Origin: Cyclaneusma minus
Lineage: Eukaryota; Ascomycota; Leotiomycetes; Marthamycetales; Marthamycetaceae
Assembly (NCBI GenBank): GCA_037179335.1
Contig: JAKZHN010000036.1
Span: 124,001-188,000 of the forward strand
Direction: 5' to 3'
Length of the DNA: 64,000 nt
The notes beneath the pieces were generated by a model. It made no database searches. It saw only the letters and a list, made by a program, of their open reading frames with translations, and was not told where the DNA came from. The position numbers were made by a program, and so were the translations under genes. Below are positions 43,722 to 55,172 of this stretch, piece by piece (the first letter of the stretch is position 1; each line of letters begins with the position of its first letter).

Positions 43722-45319
43722 TCAGGCTCCGGATTTCTTGGAAGCACCGTCCATCATGGCGTCAATCTGCTTATCGACCTCGGCATCCATAGCTGATCCC
43801 TCAGCGTTGGTGCGGCCTCTGGTGGGGGACTTTGCTCCATCGCTTTCTTCGTCGCTATCGCTGCTTGGTTGTCGGCTGCTATCGCGGTTGGTGCGGCGAC
43901 TTCGAGTCATCTATTTCATATGTTAGCGTCCAAGCTATTTCGACAGTAAGCCTCAAGCTTCACAACTCACCCAAGATCTCACGCCACCAATCAATCCCAG
44001 GCTGTAGCCAGTAGCAAAGTCATTCGTAGCGGCGCCCGGGCTATCCGATCTGGGAATTCCAAGCCTGTTATTCAGATGCACTAGCGCGGGACTCGTCAAA
44101 GTGTTACGCGTGGTTACAGTGCCGTCCTCGCTGTAGCTGGGCTGGCGAGCTGGACTGCCTGGTCGGCTACCTTGCCAGAATTGGCGCAGCTCTTTGCCGA
44201 CTTCTTGGCCGGTCGTGGTCCAGTTGGTGCGGATGCTGTCACGGATCTCGGCCACATGGCGCTTCAGATCCAACTCGTTCTTCTTAAGCCAGGAAACATT
44301 GAGCTCTTGGCGGGAGGTGCCACGCTTGAATTGACGGGCAATGTATTTTTCATAGTCGCGGACAATTCTACTGGGCATGAGCAAATATCACAGAGGTATT
44401 GGGTATCCAAGACTCGAGACTTACTTCGTGATGATACCAGTAGTGCTTACACCTTCTGTCCTTTGCGTGACCAAGAACTTTCCAGCTTCTTTGATGGGCT
44501 TGTAGATATCGTCGCCTTCGTCGGCGCCGTATGGAAGATCATCATGGGCAACATAGTCAAGCTTATGTTCCTCCAGGAACTCAGGGGTCACGATCCAGGG
44601 GCAGTCTTCGATGACTTCATCCACCCATTTGCAATGTCGCACGGTTTCTGCTCGCTCGACTCCGGACAGGACAGTCAAACCCTTACGCTTATGTGTCTCT
44701 TTATCTCCGGTCACGCCTACAATCAAGTACGTATCGGGGAAGGCTTTCTTGGCTTGCTCCAGTTGTCGCATGTGTCTAGCCACAGAATTAGCGACAAGTC
44801 ATTTGATATATCCAGGCGAGAACCATACCCGAGATGGAACAAGTCAAAAACACCATCAGCGTAGACCCGCACAGGTCGTCCAACAGGCGGAGGATTAGTC
44901 TTGAAGCCAACGGGATGGGTCAATTTGCCCACAGGCGGCGGGGCCATGGTCTTCTTCTCCTCCTCCTCAGCATCCTTGGAGCTTTTGCTTCCGCGTCCCT
45001 TCCTTCCCACCCGGTTCACAATATCGGTGCTCCCCTCAGTAGTATCTGATGGCTCACCGGGGTCCGCTTGGCCAGTTGCGGGGGCCTTGTCCTGTAGGGT
45101 GGACGATCTCAATCGCTTTGACGGCGGGTTGAGGTCCTTGGTCGAGTCGAGACTAGTAGGAGCCTTCTTGTGCTTCGCAACAACAGATTCGGGTGCGGTG
45201 GACTCGCCCTCCTCACCCGAGGCGTCGCGCGACGATGGCTGCAGCTGGTCGACAGCCTGGGGCTTGGGACCGCGCTTCCGCTTCCCTGCAGTCGAGCTTG
45301 CGGATGACGGCGAAGACAT
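43722..45319 (-). CDS. PCT1: Choline-phosphate cytidylyltransferase
   Basis: Makes CDP-choline from CTP and phosphocholine, the control step of the CDP-choline route to phosphatidylcholine. Exons 45319-44829, 44775-44425, 44367-43971 and 43910-43722 encode 475 residues. The N-terminal 145 residues are disordered with a KRKRGPKP nuclear-type cluster. The catalytic core begins VRVYADGVFDLFHLGH, where intron 1 splits the HLGH nucleotide motif. It continues with VIEDCPWIVTPEFL, HDDLPYG, and RTEGVSTTGIITKIVRDYEKY (spliced across intron 2). An amphipathic membrane-sensing helix (about 290-330) and a Ser-rich tail follow. The acceptor of intron 2 was chosen at TAG rather than an overlapping CAG, because it keeps the IITKIVRDY spacing. 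Confidence 0.95.
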
Positions 45320-46448
45320 TGTGCTTATTGGGTGTCAGTGATTTTCTTGGCAGTGGTATATCTTGGTTGGTGGCCGGGGGGGTGGTAGTTGACTTGGATG
45401 CTCCTCTTGCTCAAAATTTGCGGTCGGGAGTGTTCGGGGGCGTATGGATGAGGTGAGATGATGGCTGTAGGGTCCTTTGTTACAGGGTCTCGGGCGTCGG
45501 CAGTCTGGGGTCGAGGCAAGCGGGTTGTCGGCTCTGATGGGGCGCAGAGTGGGGAATCTGTGTTGTTAGGACGATGCGTAGACGTGGTGATGGTAGCTTT
45601 GCTCTCCAGATCCAAGTTTCTGTTGTCGCGCAAGTTCCCGTGTACCAAGACAGGGGTGACGAGTGGGCGACCAGGGTTGCACGCCATCCGTCATAGATCT
45701 CGTTAGTACTGAGAGCTCGGGCCACCTGGAGTGTATGAATGCGACATAAACGTTGAATTCATCTGCCACGGAAAGTTGGCCCGTCTTTAATTGCCATGAC
45801 AATAGGTACTTTGCCGTCGTTCAATTTCTGCCGAGCTCCTTCAGTCTTCAGATTGGCCTGTGCACAGTAGAAGGCGCAGTTTGAGCCACTTCCAAGCAAG
45901 CCACATCACTATGTCCGAAGTCCACTCGCTACAGCCTACAGCCTATTGCTCTAGCTACCAGCTTAGGGTAACTTGCGAGCTCATCTCGAGTCCACATCAT
46001 CATCCTGGATATCATATTCCAGCTGTTTCTCTTATGTCTGCACCTATTTCCATATTCTATAATCAATCCTAGTACCCATTGTCACTTGTTTGGCAGTGCT
46101 ACCGGTTCATGAGCCTTTTATCGCAGTTGCCTCGTGTCTCCGAAAGCACATGGCCATCCAAGGCTTCGGCTTCCAAAATTTGAAAATCATCAACAAATAA
46201 CAATGGGGACTATCATTTCCAGACCTGGTATACTTTTAGTCGTTTAACACGGCGACTGTCAAACGTGATTAAACCGGTTCAAGACTTACAAATTCATCGA
46301 AACAGTTGTCCAGCCTGTTCCTATTGCTTAACTCCGCCGAGAAACCCCCTGTACAAGCCCACTCTTGATTGTCGACACTGAAGTGATGTCGGTGTCACAG
46401 CTGTCCTGAAATCGTGACTCTTCCCCTCAATAATACCTAGCCAACGAA
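45320..46448. promoter_or_regulatory. Divergent promoter region of PCT1 and the 2-hydroxyacid dehydrogenase gene
   Basis: No supported gene in 1.1 kb. Confidence 0.5.
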
Positions 46449-47647
46449 ATGGCCACTTTCATCCGACCAAAACCCCTCATCAAGCCCCAAACCCTCCTCT
46501 CTACCTACTCTTCCCCAATCCGTCCTCCCCCCCACTTCAAAAATCTCAGAAAATCCCCCAAGAATCCCTCATCCAAAATGTCCTCACCATCCCCATCATC
46601 CCCAATCCACCACATCGTCCGTCTAGACGAAACCTACGTCCCCACGCCCACCTTCTCCTTCCCCCACACCCTCACCACCCCCGCCACCACCCCCCCCCCC
46701 CTCATCTCCTCACGAATCGCATCCGCCTCAATCCTCCTAACAACACGTGACCGCATCACCGCCGCCCATTTATCCCACGCTCCAAAACTGAAACTCATAG
46801 TTGTTATGGCTGCAGGCACCGATGGCATAGATCTGCCCGCTTGTCGGGAAAGAGGCATCAGGGTGTGCAATGTGCAAGGCGCGAGTAATGAGAGCGTGGC
46901 TGAACATGCCTTGGCTTTGTATTTTGCGGTCAGGAGACGGACGGTGTTGCTAGATGGCATCGTGAAGGAGGGGAATTGGGGAAAGGAGGGGAGGATTGGT
47001 GTCTTGGGGGAAGAGATTTGGAGTGAAGGGGCGCCGAGAGGGATCAATATGGAAACGGTGGGGATTGTGGGGTATGGAGCGCTTGGTAGGTTTGGGCCAA
47101 GTATTCTGAGCATGACTGTACAGACTAACTGATCGAATACACAGGTCAGAGATTGCACAAGCTCTGCAGCGCCCTCGGCATGACAGTCCTCATATCCGAT
47201 CGCAAATCCTCAACTTCCCCCAAACCAGGCCGTACGCCTTTCCCCGCCCTCCTCCAACATTCAACCGTCATCATCCTCGCCTGTCCCTTGACATCCTCGA
47301 CACGAAACCTGATTTCCACCAACGAATTGGCGCAGATGCAGAGAGACGCGATTCTAATCAACGTAGCAAGAGGAGGAGTGGTAGACGAAGAAGCGCTTGC
47401 CAAATCACTACTCGAACGCCAGATTGCTGGTGCGGGGGTCGATGTCTTTGGCACTGAGCCGGCGAGTAGAGATACGAGTGCGCTGTTGAGATTGGGAAGG
47501 GAGGGCGAGGATGGCGTTCCGGTGAACTTGGTTGTTAGTCCGCATTCGGCATGGTTTGCGAAAAGTAGTATGGAGATGTTGCAGCAGGTGACAAAGGGGA
47601 ATGTTGAGAAATGGGTGGAAGGTACCTTGGATCAGTGGGTTGTCTGA
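46449..47647 (+). CDS. D-isomer-specific 2-hydroxyacid dehydrogenase
   Basis: Exons 46449-47085 and 47145-47647 encode 379 residues; the intron (47086-47144) splits the Rossmann motif VGIVGYGALGQRL, giving exact GxGxxG after splicing. Catalytic residues are Arg288 (INVARGGVVDEEAL), Glu317 (FGTEP) and His346 (VSPHSAW). The family reduces 2-keto acids with NAD(P)H; this member is closest in pattern to phosphoglycerate or glyoxylate/hydroxypyruvate reductases. The first 44 residues are basic and lack acidic residues, so may be a mitochondrial presequence; a second Met at 44 would give a cytosolic form. A run of 12 C (46690-46701) lies in the coding sequence. Confidence 0.92.
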
Positions 47648-48249
47648 GGAGTCTGTACGAGGATAGCTCCTATTAAAAGGGCGGACTGAGAGTATCATAT
47701 ATAAATTCATTGGGAACATACGTATGCAGTCTCAAGAATAGGGGTGAGCTGAGTCGAATTCCAAATTTACTGGAGCTGTTATCATGAACAAACGACTCAG
47801 TATTTGTAATTAGCATATTTTCACCGTAGTAGTATGCATTTTACTCTGCCAATTCCTGCTCTTTCCTCCGTTGAAGCCATCCCTAACTGCGTAAAAAAGA
47901 ATAGTCTAAGCAATCATCTCCCGCTCAGAGAGAAAGCACAACCAAGCTACCAGCCTAGTAACACAGAAAGTAAGGCAAAGCAAGAACGCCGCAAATCCCC
48001 ACCAACGCCCCCGCTATACAGCACAGTTTCCCAGCCCTAAAAGACCGCGGCTTATTTATGAACAAACAGATCTCGAGCTTGGCGACGTCCCATAATCCCG
48101 GGCCTAGAAAAGGAAACACAGATGAGCCGGCGGCCATAAAACGAATATGCATGGCATCGAGCTGGAAACTAAAGCGCGGAGACCCCAAGGATCGCCGAAC
48201 GTCATAAGGGTACATTTTCCCGCGGCCTGGTAAACACTGCGCTCGCTGC
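47648..48249. other. Intergenic between convergent dehydrogenase and EFR3 genes
   Basis: No supported gene. Confidence 0.5.
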
Positions 48250-51200
48250 TTACACAGGCGGAGAAGTGACGACACCGAAAGTCGGCGGACACTCGGGGTC
48301 GATGCTATTCAGCAGAGTTTCAAGATCCATGACAGCAGGCTCAACACCACTGCTGAACGAATACCTCTTAGAAACAGCCGAAGTTCCTCGTCCACGGTTT
48401 CTCACCGAGCGTCTCATACTTCTACTATCGCGCTCAGGTGGCGTATCGGCGGCTGTGCGAGGTCTTTGGTTGCCGCTCATAGCAGGCTGCTGCGACGAAC
48501 CCATCGAGGAAGGAATCGGAGGCACTGGGGGTACCTTGTCGCGCTTCTCTTCTTCCTCTGGCTGTTCGGAGCCCTTTTCAGTACTGGGCGACGTCGGATT
48601 CGAGCCGAGTGGGTCATGAGAGTTCACCGTGTCTCGATCTCGCGATCGAGATCGAGCAGGGTCGTTGAATCCGAACCTGGCTAGATCTGTGCCGTTTGGA
48701 GGATTGAACGATGCTTCCGAGGGCGTAAAGTCGTAACTAAGCATGCTCTCACTGCTTGCGTCGCTGTGGCTAAATACACGGCCTCTCGATGGAGGCGCTT
48801 GACCGGACAGCACACGCTTCATGTGATCGATGCGAGCCACATGATTATTTGTCGAGTCACTTCCGCGACTTGGTGAGCCATCTGGCGCGCTAGCTTTGCG
48901 ATGTCTTGCGATAGACGAAAGTCCTCCTACAAGACCGTAACCCTGAGATGCTGAACGACTCCGAGACGTATGGGGCGCATGCTGAGGCGATTGAGTACCA
49001 CTTGTGGTACCATTTCCGTTTCCATTTCGGAGACTGCCACTGACAGCAAGGAAATTGCGATGGCCAGCGGCTGCTGTCCCCGCCTTGGAGCCGTTCAATG
49101 ACGCCGTGTTGCTCCCTTCCTGAACAGACGCAATGATGCTCTCTTTGTTCCACTCGGCAAGCATCTGGTCTCGAACCTTCTCGGGCATTTTATCGTCTCC
49201 TTCCGGATTCGCAACATTCGTATGGTCAAAGGAAAACATTGGCTGACTGGATGTGCGGCCGGGTGATGCAGGGGGGCTTCCTGGCGGCGACAGCGTCGTT
49301 GCCGCATAAGCAGCGGCAATGCAATCGACCATTACCATCTGGCTATCGAATGGGCTAAGAGATTCTGATTCCGCCTTAGAGTAGGGAATATCTCGTGGAG
49401 TTGTGCTTTCACCAGGAGTTCCAATCCGGTCGAGGGGCATCGGCGGCACTTGAATCATCTCTACCCACAGATCGGCAGTTCTCCTCCGTCTGATCTCTTG
49501 CTGAATCTCTCGCCCAATGCTGGTGGTCTCGAAATCGAAATAGTCACTGAGAGCCCAGAAATAGCCATGGCACAGACTGCCCAGTCGAATCTTAGACATT
49601 GGTGTCTCCACCTCCTGAATATCCTCCTGGAGTCGGAAAACCATAGGCAATCCGTGTTTGACCGCATTGATCCCCAGTTTCTTGGCGAATGTGGTCAACA
49701 GCAGGTGTAATAGTACGATGTCGTTCTCCGATTGCGCATATTGCAGGGCGTTTTCGTAAATTGCGAGGTGCAACAGTTGTATGAACTTTGACTTATCAGC
49801 CCTGCTAGCTTTGTCCTTGTTCGTGGCATTTAGAGTTGCCCGTTTCGAGGGGTTCGGTGAGGCATCGCGATCATTGCGCTTTGAGCCACGAGGCGAAAGA
49901 GAGCTGTCCTCAAATGCTCGGAGATCGGCCTTGGTCAACTCGCAATCCACCCAGCATAGAAGGGCATCAACATAACACTTCCGGACATCTCCATCTGTAT
50001 CGCGGAGCAGCCACTGTGTGCCTTCCCAGACCTTCGCTCCAACCCTATTCCTCCCCAGAGAAGCCGCTCCGACTTCTCTAGAACGGTTTCTGGCTACCAA
50101 CAAGATACCTTTGATAGCCTTCAAAGCCGTCACTTTTGCAGTTGAGAACGAGAAAAAGTCATCCGTTCTCGAATCTTCCTGCAAATTACCAGAAACTGAG
50201 AGAACATTACTGGTGGCTTCGGGGTTTTCAATAGCCGCCGCCGTATTGGGAACAGGGGACAGGGGTGAGGGTTTTAAGCGCATCAAGATCGTTGAGATCA
50301 TATCGGAAATCTGATCCGCATAGTAGATGTGGGTTGCAATATCCGCTATGCATTGTTGTAGTCGAGACAGCAACTCAATCCGAGCTGGAGAGGGAGTAGC
50401 CACCTGAGCGACCAAGGCAGCACCGCCGTCGTTTCCATCGGGCGACGGAGCCTTCGATAGAGACGGAGAATTCTCGTCAGTAATGTTGCTCTGTTGTGGG
50501 TGTGGTTTCACACCAAGCTGAAGAGTGCGTAACACATGCTGGATCAACCCCAGCAAGACGTCCATCACGCTCAGCCCTATCAAATTGATATTTGACCGCA
50601 GAAGCCAGCCAACCATAGTCGTCAGTACTATTTGTCGAGGAAGGTCCTCTTCAGTCAATGGACTGCGTACTAGCTGGTCCATCGCCGTCACAAGGATGAC
50701 GTATCTGTCCTGGACGGGAGTCCAGTAGGAGATCATCTCAAAGACTTTGATAGCCCATCCGCCGTCTTCCCCAGTTGAGGGCACTTTGTGAGTAAGAGTA
50801 ATGGTCTCATTCTGGGAGACTCGTTCCTTGATGAATTGCAAGGTGTTGATAGTTGCAGACCGAATTTGTGCTCGGTTGTTGACAGTGAAAACCTTCTTCA
50901 AGCACTGGAGGGCCAGAACTCCAATGTCTTCCTCGGCTAACTTGTCCACATCTGCCACAGAGCCAGCAAGTGCAAGGGGGTTCGTATCGCCGGACTCCTC
51001 CATGGTTCGCACAGTTGCAGCACTCGCGCGCCGCCTCGGTAGTTGCCTCTCACCGTCAACCTTCTCGGACGTATTAGTTTTCTGAAGCAGAACTTCAAGA
51101 AAATCGTCATTATCCGTCCAGATGTTCTCAAGTAGAACCGGCATAATCGTGTCTAGTTGCCTGCCGGTAACCGAGGCTAATGCGTCTGACGAGGCTACGC

Positions 51201-51821
51201 TGTTGATAGCTTGTAGTCCCACGCTCCTCCACCTCATGGCTAATACCGGGCTCGGGGTGGTTTTCGAGGCTGGTGTTCTGGTCGACGCCATAGTAGCGTA
51301 GACATCGACTATTTCCTTGTAGCCTAGCATGTAAGCCTGGTCTGCGGAAAGGGATGCGCCGTCGTGATGTTCGCAGAAGGCCTCGAAAGTCGGCAAGGTA
51401 GCCTCCACCATGGTAATGTCTCGAGAACGCTGTACCAGGCTCAGGATCTTGAGCAGGTGGGGGGCGTAAAGGGGGAGATCCCGGGGTGACTTTTCGATCA
51501 GGGCGGCCAGGATTTGGAGCGTAACCTGGACATTTCTGGTTGTTCCGCTGTTAGCACATGGACAGCAGGCTCCCGTGCATTGTCAGAATGCGTGGTTGCA
51601 ACATACCCGATTCGAGCATGCCAGACATCGCTGGCAGTTTTCTTCTCGAGAAAGGCGCCGACCTTCTGGATCTTACTCCGGCGCGTGGTGGCATAGTACA
51701 GCAGGTAGCTGAGCTCGCTGGAATTCGGCTTAACATCGACGGCGCCCTTGGTCGTCCTCGGATAGCACTTGAGGATGAGAACCTGGTGTTTCGGACGGCA
51801 TTTCTGGCGGATGGCATGCAT
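48250..51821 (-). CDS. EFR3: EFR3, plasma-membrane anchor of the PI4-kinase Stt4 complex
   Basis: Exons 51821-51607 and 51535-48250 encode 1166 residues; the intron (51606-51536) has GTATGT and GTGCTAACAG. The start MHAIRQKCRPKHQVLILKCY is the conserved EFR3 N-terminus, with Cys and basic residues for palmitoylation and lipid contact. Across the splice site comes IGNVQVTLQILAALIEKSPR, then helical ARM/HEAT-like repeats to about residue 750. The last 350 residues are disordered and Ser-rich, with RSRSRDRD and PPVPPIPSS stretches. In yeast Efr3 with Ypp1 holds Stt4 at plasma-membrane patches to make PI4P. Confidence 0.95.
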
Positions 51822-52869
51822 GGCTGAGCTTCGCTCCCCGGCGCAGGGCTGGCTTGACGATGAGAGGCTCAGCAGAAGCCTGTGGTTGACCGGGGCGGAG
51901 GATCGGTGTTATGGAGGGAAATGGGACGAAGCGAACAGCATGCGCGAACACGACAGGAAGGAGTCGAAGATGTTGCGGCTGCGAAAGTTGTGATTGTCGG
52001 ACGGTGGAGGTAACGGTGGCTTTACTCCAATGTTACTTTCTGGAGCCGGAATTAGAGCTCATCTGCCACTAAAGCCACGCCAGATGTCACCGTGCAGGGG
52101 GCATGAGTGCTGTAAGGCTGCGCCAAGCTGAACATAGCTTCTGCTTTTCATGTGCTCAGCTTTCGAGCAATGCTATGTCCCTGACCTTACCTTAGGAACT
52201 GGTGCTACACATATGTCTACTAACTACCGGCAGTGTTGCTCGCTTCCTTTCCGCACCTTCACATCATATTCTGTCGGCATACATGTAGTCTTTTGCTTCT
52301 ACTATTGCTGGCGCTTGTTTCAAAAAGTACTTTTCCGGAACGGGATGCCATGATGCCGCGGTCCTGCTCTCTTGCTTATTTCCCCTTAGCCGAAACCCCC
52401 TTTCTACGCTATGTTTGATTACCATAACTCCGCTCTCCGCCCACCTCCAGGAAAGCCGTGCCGCGCCTAAGGGGCTGTTGATCTATCTCAACTTCTGGCC
52501 AGCCTCAACTTGCAAGCTCTCATAATTATATACCCAAGGTGGTTACGAGCCTATCGGTCTGTTTTGTTACTCTACAGGGCCCTCCAAACATCAGCGTCGT
52601 GGGTCAGCCGACGCCTGTCAAAGCCGAAAGAGCCGTCCTCGCTTGCATCTCACCACATGGCTGCCGTCATTTGTCGACATCAGATGGCCCCCAAAATGCA
52701 GATTTCTGATCAGCTCCTAGATATTGTAATCGAGTCGCCACCTGCTGCCTGGCATCTTGTACCCCCAATGGCCACCCCTTCACCCCTGGTCCCCTACTCC
52801 GACGAAAATCACGTAATAATACAATAATGTGGAAGACTCGGTTGCACTCGAGATATTGGATTTGCTCGT
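51822..52869. promoter_or_regulatory. Upstream region of EFR3 and 3' flank of UBX2
   Basis: No supported gene in about 1 kb. Confidence 0.5.
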
Positions 52870-54408
52870 TCAGCCTTCGACATCTTCGTCATCCTCCAAG
52901 ATTGGTTCTACTATGAGGTTTCCGCTCCTCCCGACTCTCTCGGCAATAGTGCCTCCTTCTTCCAAGGCGTATACTGCACGCGGCATTGGCGATACTATTC
53001 TGAAGCCGTACTCGTGCTTGAAATCTGCCGGTTCCTCGACTTTCTCCATATCGTCTCCCAGTAGCTCGTGGCATTCCACGAAAGCATAGAGCTCCTCGAT
53101 GGGCGCATCTCCTGCAAATCTGCGCACCTGCCTTTCCCCTGACCCGGGCATCTTCAGCGCTATCCGCACACTGCTCTTGTCGCTCTGGGCCGGTTCCGGA
53201 AGAATGCTTGCAGCACGCCACTTCCGCCACTGTGCTGCTTTCTGCGCGTGCTCTTCAGCCCTTGCGGCCTCTGCTAATGCTTCTTTCTCCTCTGCTGCCC
53301 GGCGAGCCTCTTCCTCGAGACGCTTTCTCTTGCGTTCTCGATCCTGTGCGAGTGATCGCTCGTAAGCAGAATCTTGTTCCTGTCGGAGGCCTCGCTCGGC
53401 CTCCTGCGCCTGGCGAGCTGCTCGAGCCCCTGCAAGCTCTTCGTTATACTGAGTTACTGCAGCTTGTAATTTAGCCAGATAGGTTGATGCAGACATTGTT
53501 CCCGTCATTCTGGCAACGATAGACATTGTTGCCGCGCCTTGCCTCGGAGTGTGTACTATCAGAGCTCCGAATGGAAACTTGCTGCATCTGAGAGCAGTTG
53601 AAACTTGGTATGCTTCCGAGTCTTGGACATTTCCTCCCCAAAGTATTATATTGTTCGATGGGTCCTTGAGGAAAGATACGATCTCCGGCGATAGTAGGGT
53701 ATCGCGAACCCAGGATGATGTATCATCGTGTTCAGGAGATAGCAGGACGACGAGGAGGAATTTGAGGTCCTTCTTGGCCAAGTCCAGAGCCTGAGCATAG
53801 CCGTTGTCGAAGAACGTCAAGTCGCTAGGTCCGTACTCTTCATTGAACTCGCGAGAAAATCTCGCAGCCGTATCTCGCGGATTGAGCGGTCGCCTTCCAG
53901 TCGTGTTCCGCGGTCTTCTTGCGCCAGTTGCTGCAGGCGGGCCCAGTAGCCTAGGCAGGAAAGGGAAAAGGTAGGAGAATAGGTAGACCGAGGTCGAAAA
54001 TATCTGATATAGAAGTCGAAAGGGGCTGAAGAGAACGGCGAGAATGAAGGGCGGCCGTCGAATGACTTGGTCTTCTGGCTGAGGTACGATGCGAGGGGCT
54101 GGGTCCAGCCGCTGTCTTGGTCTCGGAGCAGTGCCAAATGGATTCGAAGCGAGAAGACTTTCTTGTAGATTCTCTTGTCGCCCGGGCCGTGGGGGAGGGA
54201 TGTTTTGGGCAGCTCTAGCTTCTTCGACCGGGTCTGGCTGCTCTCCGTCGAAGAATTTGGCAATGGCGATCTGGACATTCCATTGCGAGCGTTGCAACAG
54301 AGGCACGGCGGCAGCAAGATCCTGGTTAGTCACAGCAGTGTATTGCTCGAGGGCGAGCTGCTGGGTTTCCGAGAGCTGGCCAATATCGACAACATCTGCG
54401 TTCGCCAT
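52870..54408 (-). CDS. UBX2: UBX2/FAF2-type ER membrane UBX protein
   Basis: 512 residues without introns, from the ATG at 54408; the open frame continues upstream to 54837 but lacks homology there. Domains in order are UBA (about 10-55), a hydrophobic hairpin (119-156, FILAVLFSPF to FLPRLL), a UAS thioredoxin-like domain (about 180-320), a charged coiled coil (325-400) and a UBX domain (about 410-505). The UBX surface loop reads SPMPR, a variant of the FPR motif that contacts Cdc48. The protein recruits Cdc48/p97 to the ER for ER-associated degradation and is linked to lipid-droplet turnover. It is divergent from PAN3. Confidence 0.93.
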   Translation of the reverse strand: MANADVVDIGQLSETQQLALEQYTAVTNQDLAAAVPLLQRSQWNVQIAIAKFFDGEQPDPVEEARAAQNIPPPRPGRQENLQESLLASNPFGTAPRPRQRLDPAPRIVPQPEDQVIRRPPFILAVLFSPFRLLYQIFSTSVYLFSYLFPFLPRLLGPPAATGARRPRNTTGRRPLNPRDTAARFSREFNEEYGPSDLTFFDNGYAQALDLAKKDLKFLLVVLLSPEHDDTSSWVRDTLLSPEIVSFLKDPSNNIILWGGNVQDSEAYQVSTALRCSKFPFGALIVHTPRQGAATMSIVARMTGTMSASTYLAKLQAAVTQYNEELAGARAARQAQEAERGLRQEQDSAYERSLAQDRERKRKRLEEEARRAAEEKEALAEAARAEEHAQKAAQWRKWRAASILPEPAQSDKSSVRIALKMPGSGERQVRRFAGDAPIEELYAFVECHELLGDDMEKVEEPADFKHEYGFRIVSPMPRAVYALEEGGTIAERVGRSGNLIVEPILEDDEDVEG

Positions 54409-55172
54409 GGCGGAGGCTGACGGGCCGCGGAAAGGAAGCTTTGCTGGGAGTTTTTGGCTTATGAGGGCCAGCGCATATGGTAGAGGATCGCGGGGAGCAG
54501 AGTGCAGGTGGGATGGTCGGTTGGTCAAGTCCAGGAAGTGGGACGGCAGCTGGTGCAGATATACAATGAAATAAGAGTACCTGGGAAGACAGCTAAGAAA
54601 ACGTTCCTGGGCTTGCACTTGGTTGACTGCACGGTGCGGCCAGATATTCAGATAACCACAGAATGGTCGGTCCTGGGACTCGACTGGATGATCGCCGTCT
54701 GCACGGGCCACCACATAGACTCGGAGCGCATCAAGTCTGGCTCCGCGGCGTAAGGCTGGAGAGTGGAAAGCGCGACGACGCTCCACGCGGAACTGACTGA
54801 CAAGCACAAATTGTATGGGATCCAGCTGCGCGACCAACGACCGCCAGCCAGAGACACTGACGGCCGGAGAGTCATCTCAAGCTGGTCCCGCTGTGCTCGC
54901 CGCGCCGCTGTGCGTCCGCCCGTCCTACATATACACGCGCCCGATCAGTCAATCCCTCGATGGGCCATCGACCTTCATTATTACCCCCATAGCCCTCGTA
55001 CGGAATGATTGTCAGAGTGAAGTACGCCGTGCTTCTGCCTTTTGTCCTGCCCATTGTCCTGCCCAATGCCATCTTTGCTGCCCCTGTTGACGCGGAATGA
55101 CATCCACTGACTTTGCACAAAGGCTTCGTAACCCCACCACGCGGCGATGCAGATAGCTGAAGCTATCCTATA
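54409..55172. promoter_or_regulatory. Divergent promoter region of UBX2 and PAN3
   Basis: 760 bp between the two start codons. No supported gene. Confidence 0.5.

Noticed and set aside
44172..44864. 230-codon open frame on the plus strand
   Set aside because: It is antisense to the PCT1 catalytic core, which has intact motifs and splice sites.
46261..46290. GGTTCAAGAC, a possible tRNA B box (also near 8703 and 63805)
   Set aside because: No A box or cloverleaf could be found around any of the three.
54409..54837. N-terminal extension of UBX2 to 54837
   Set aside because: The extra 143 residues have no homology and precede a standard UBA start; likely 5' UTR and promoter.
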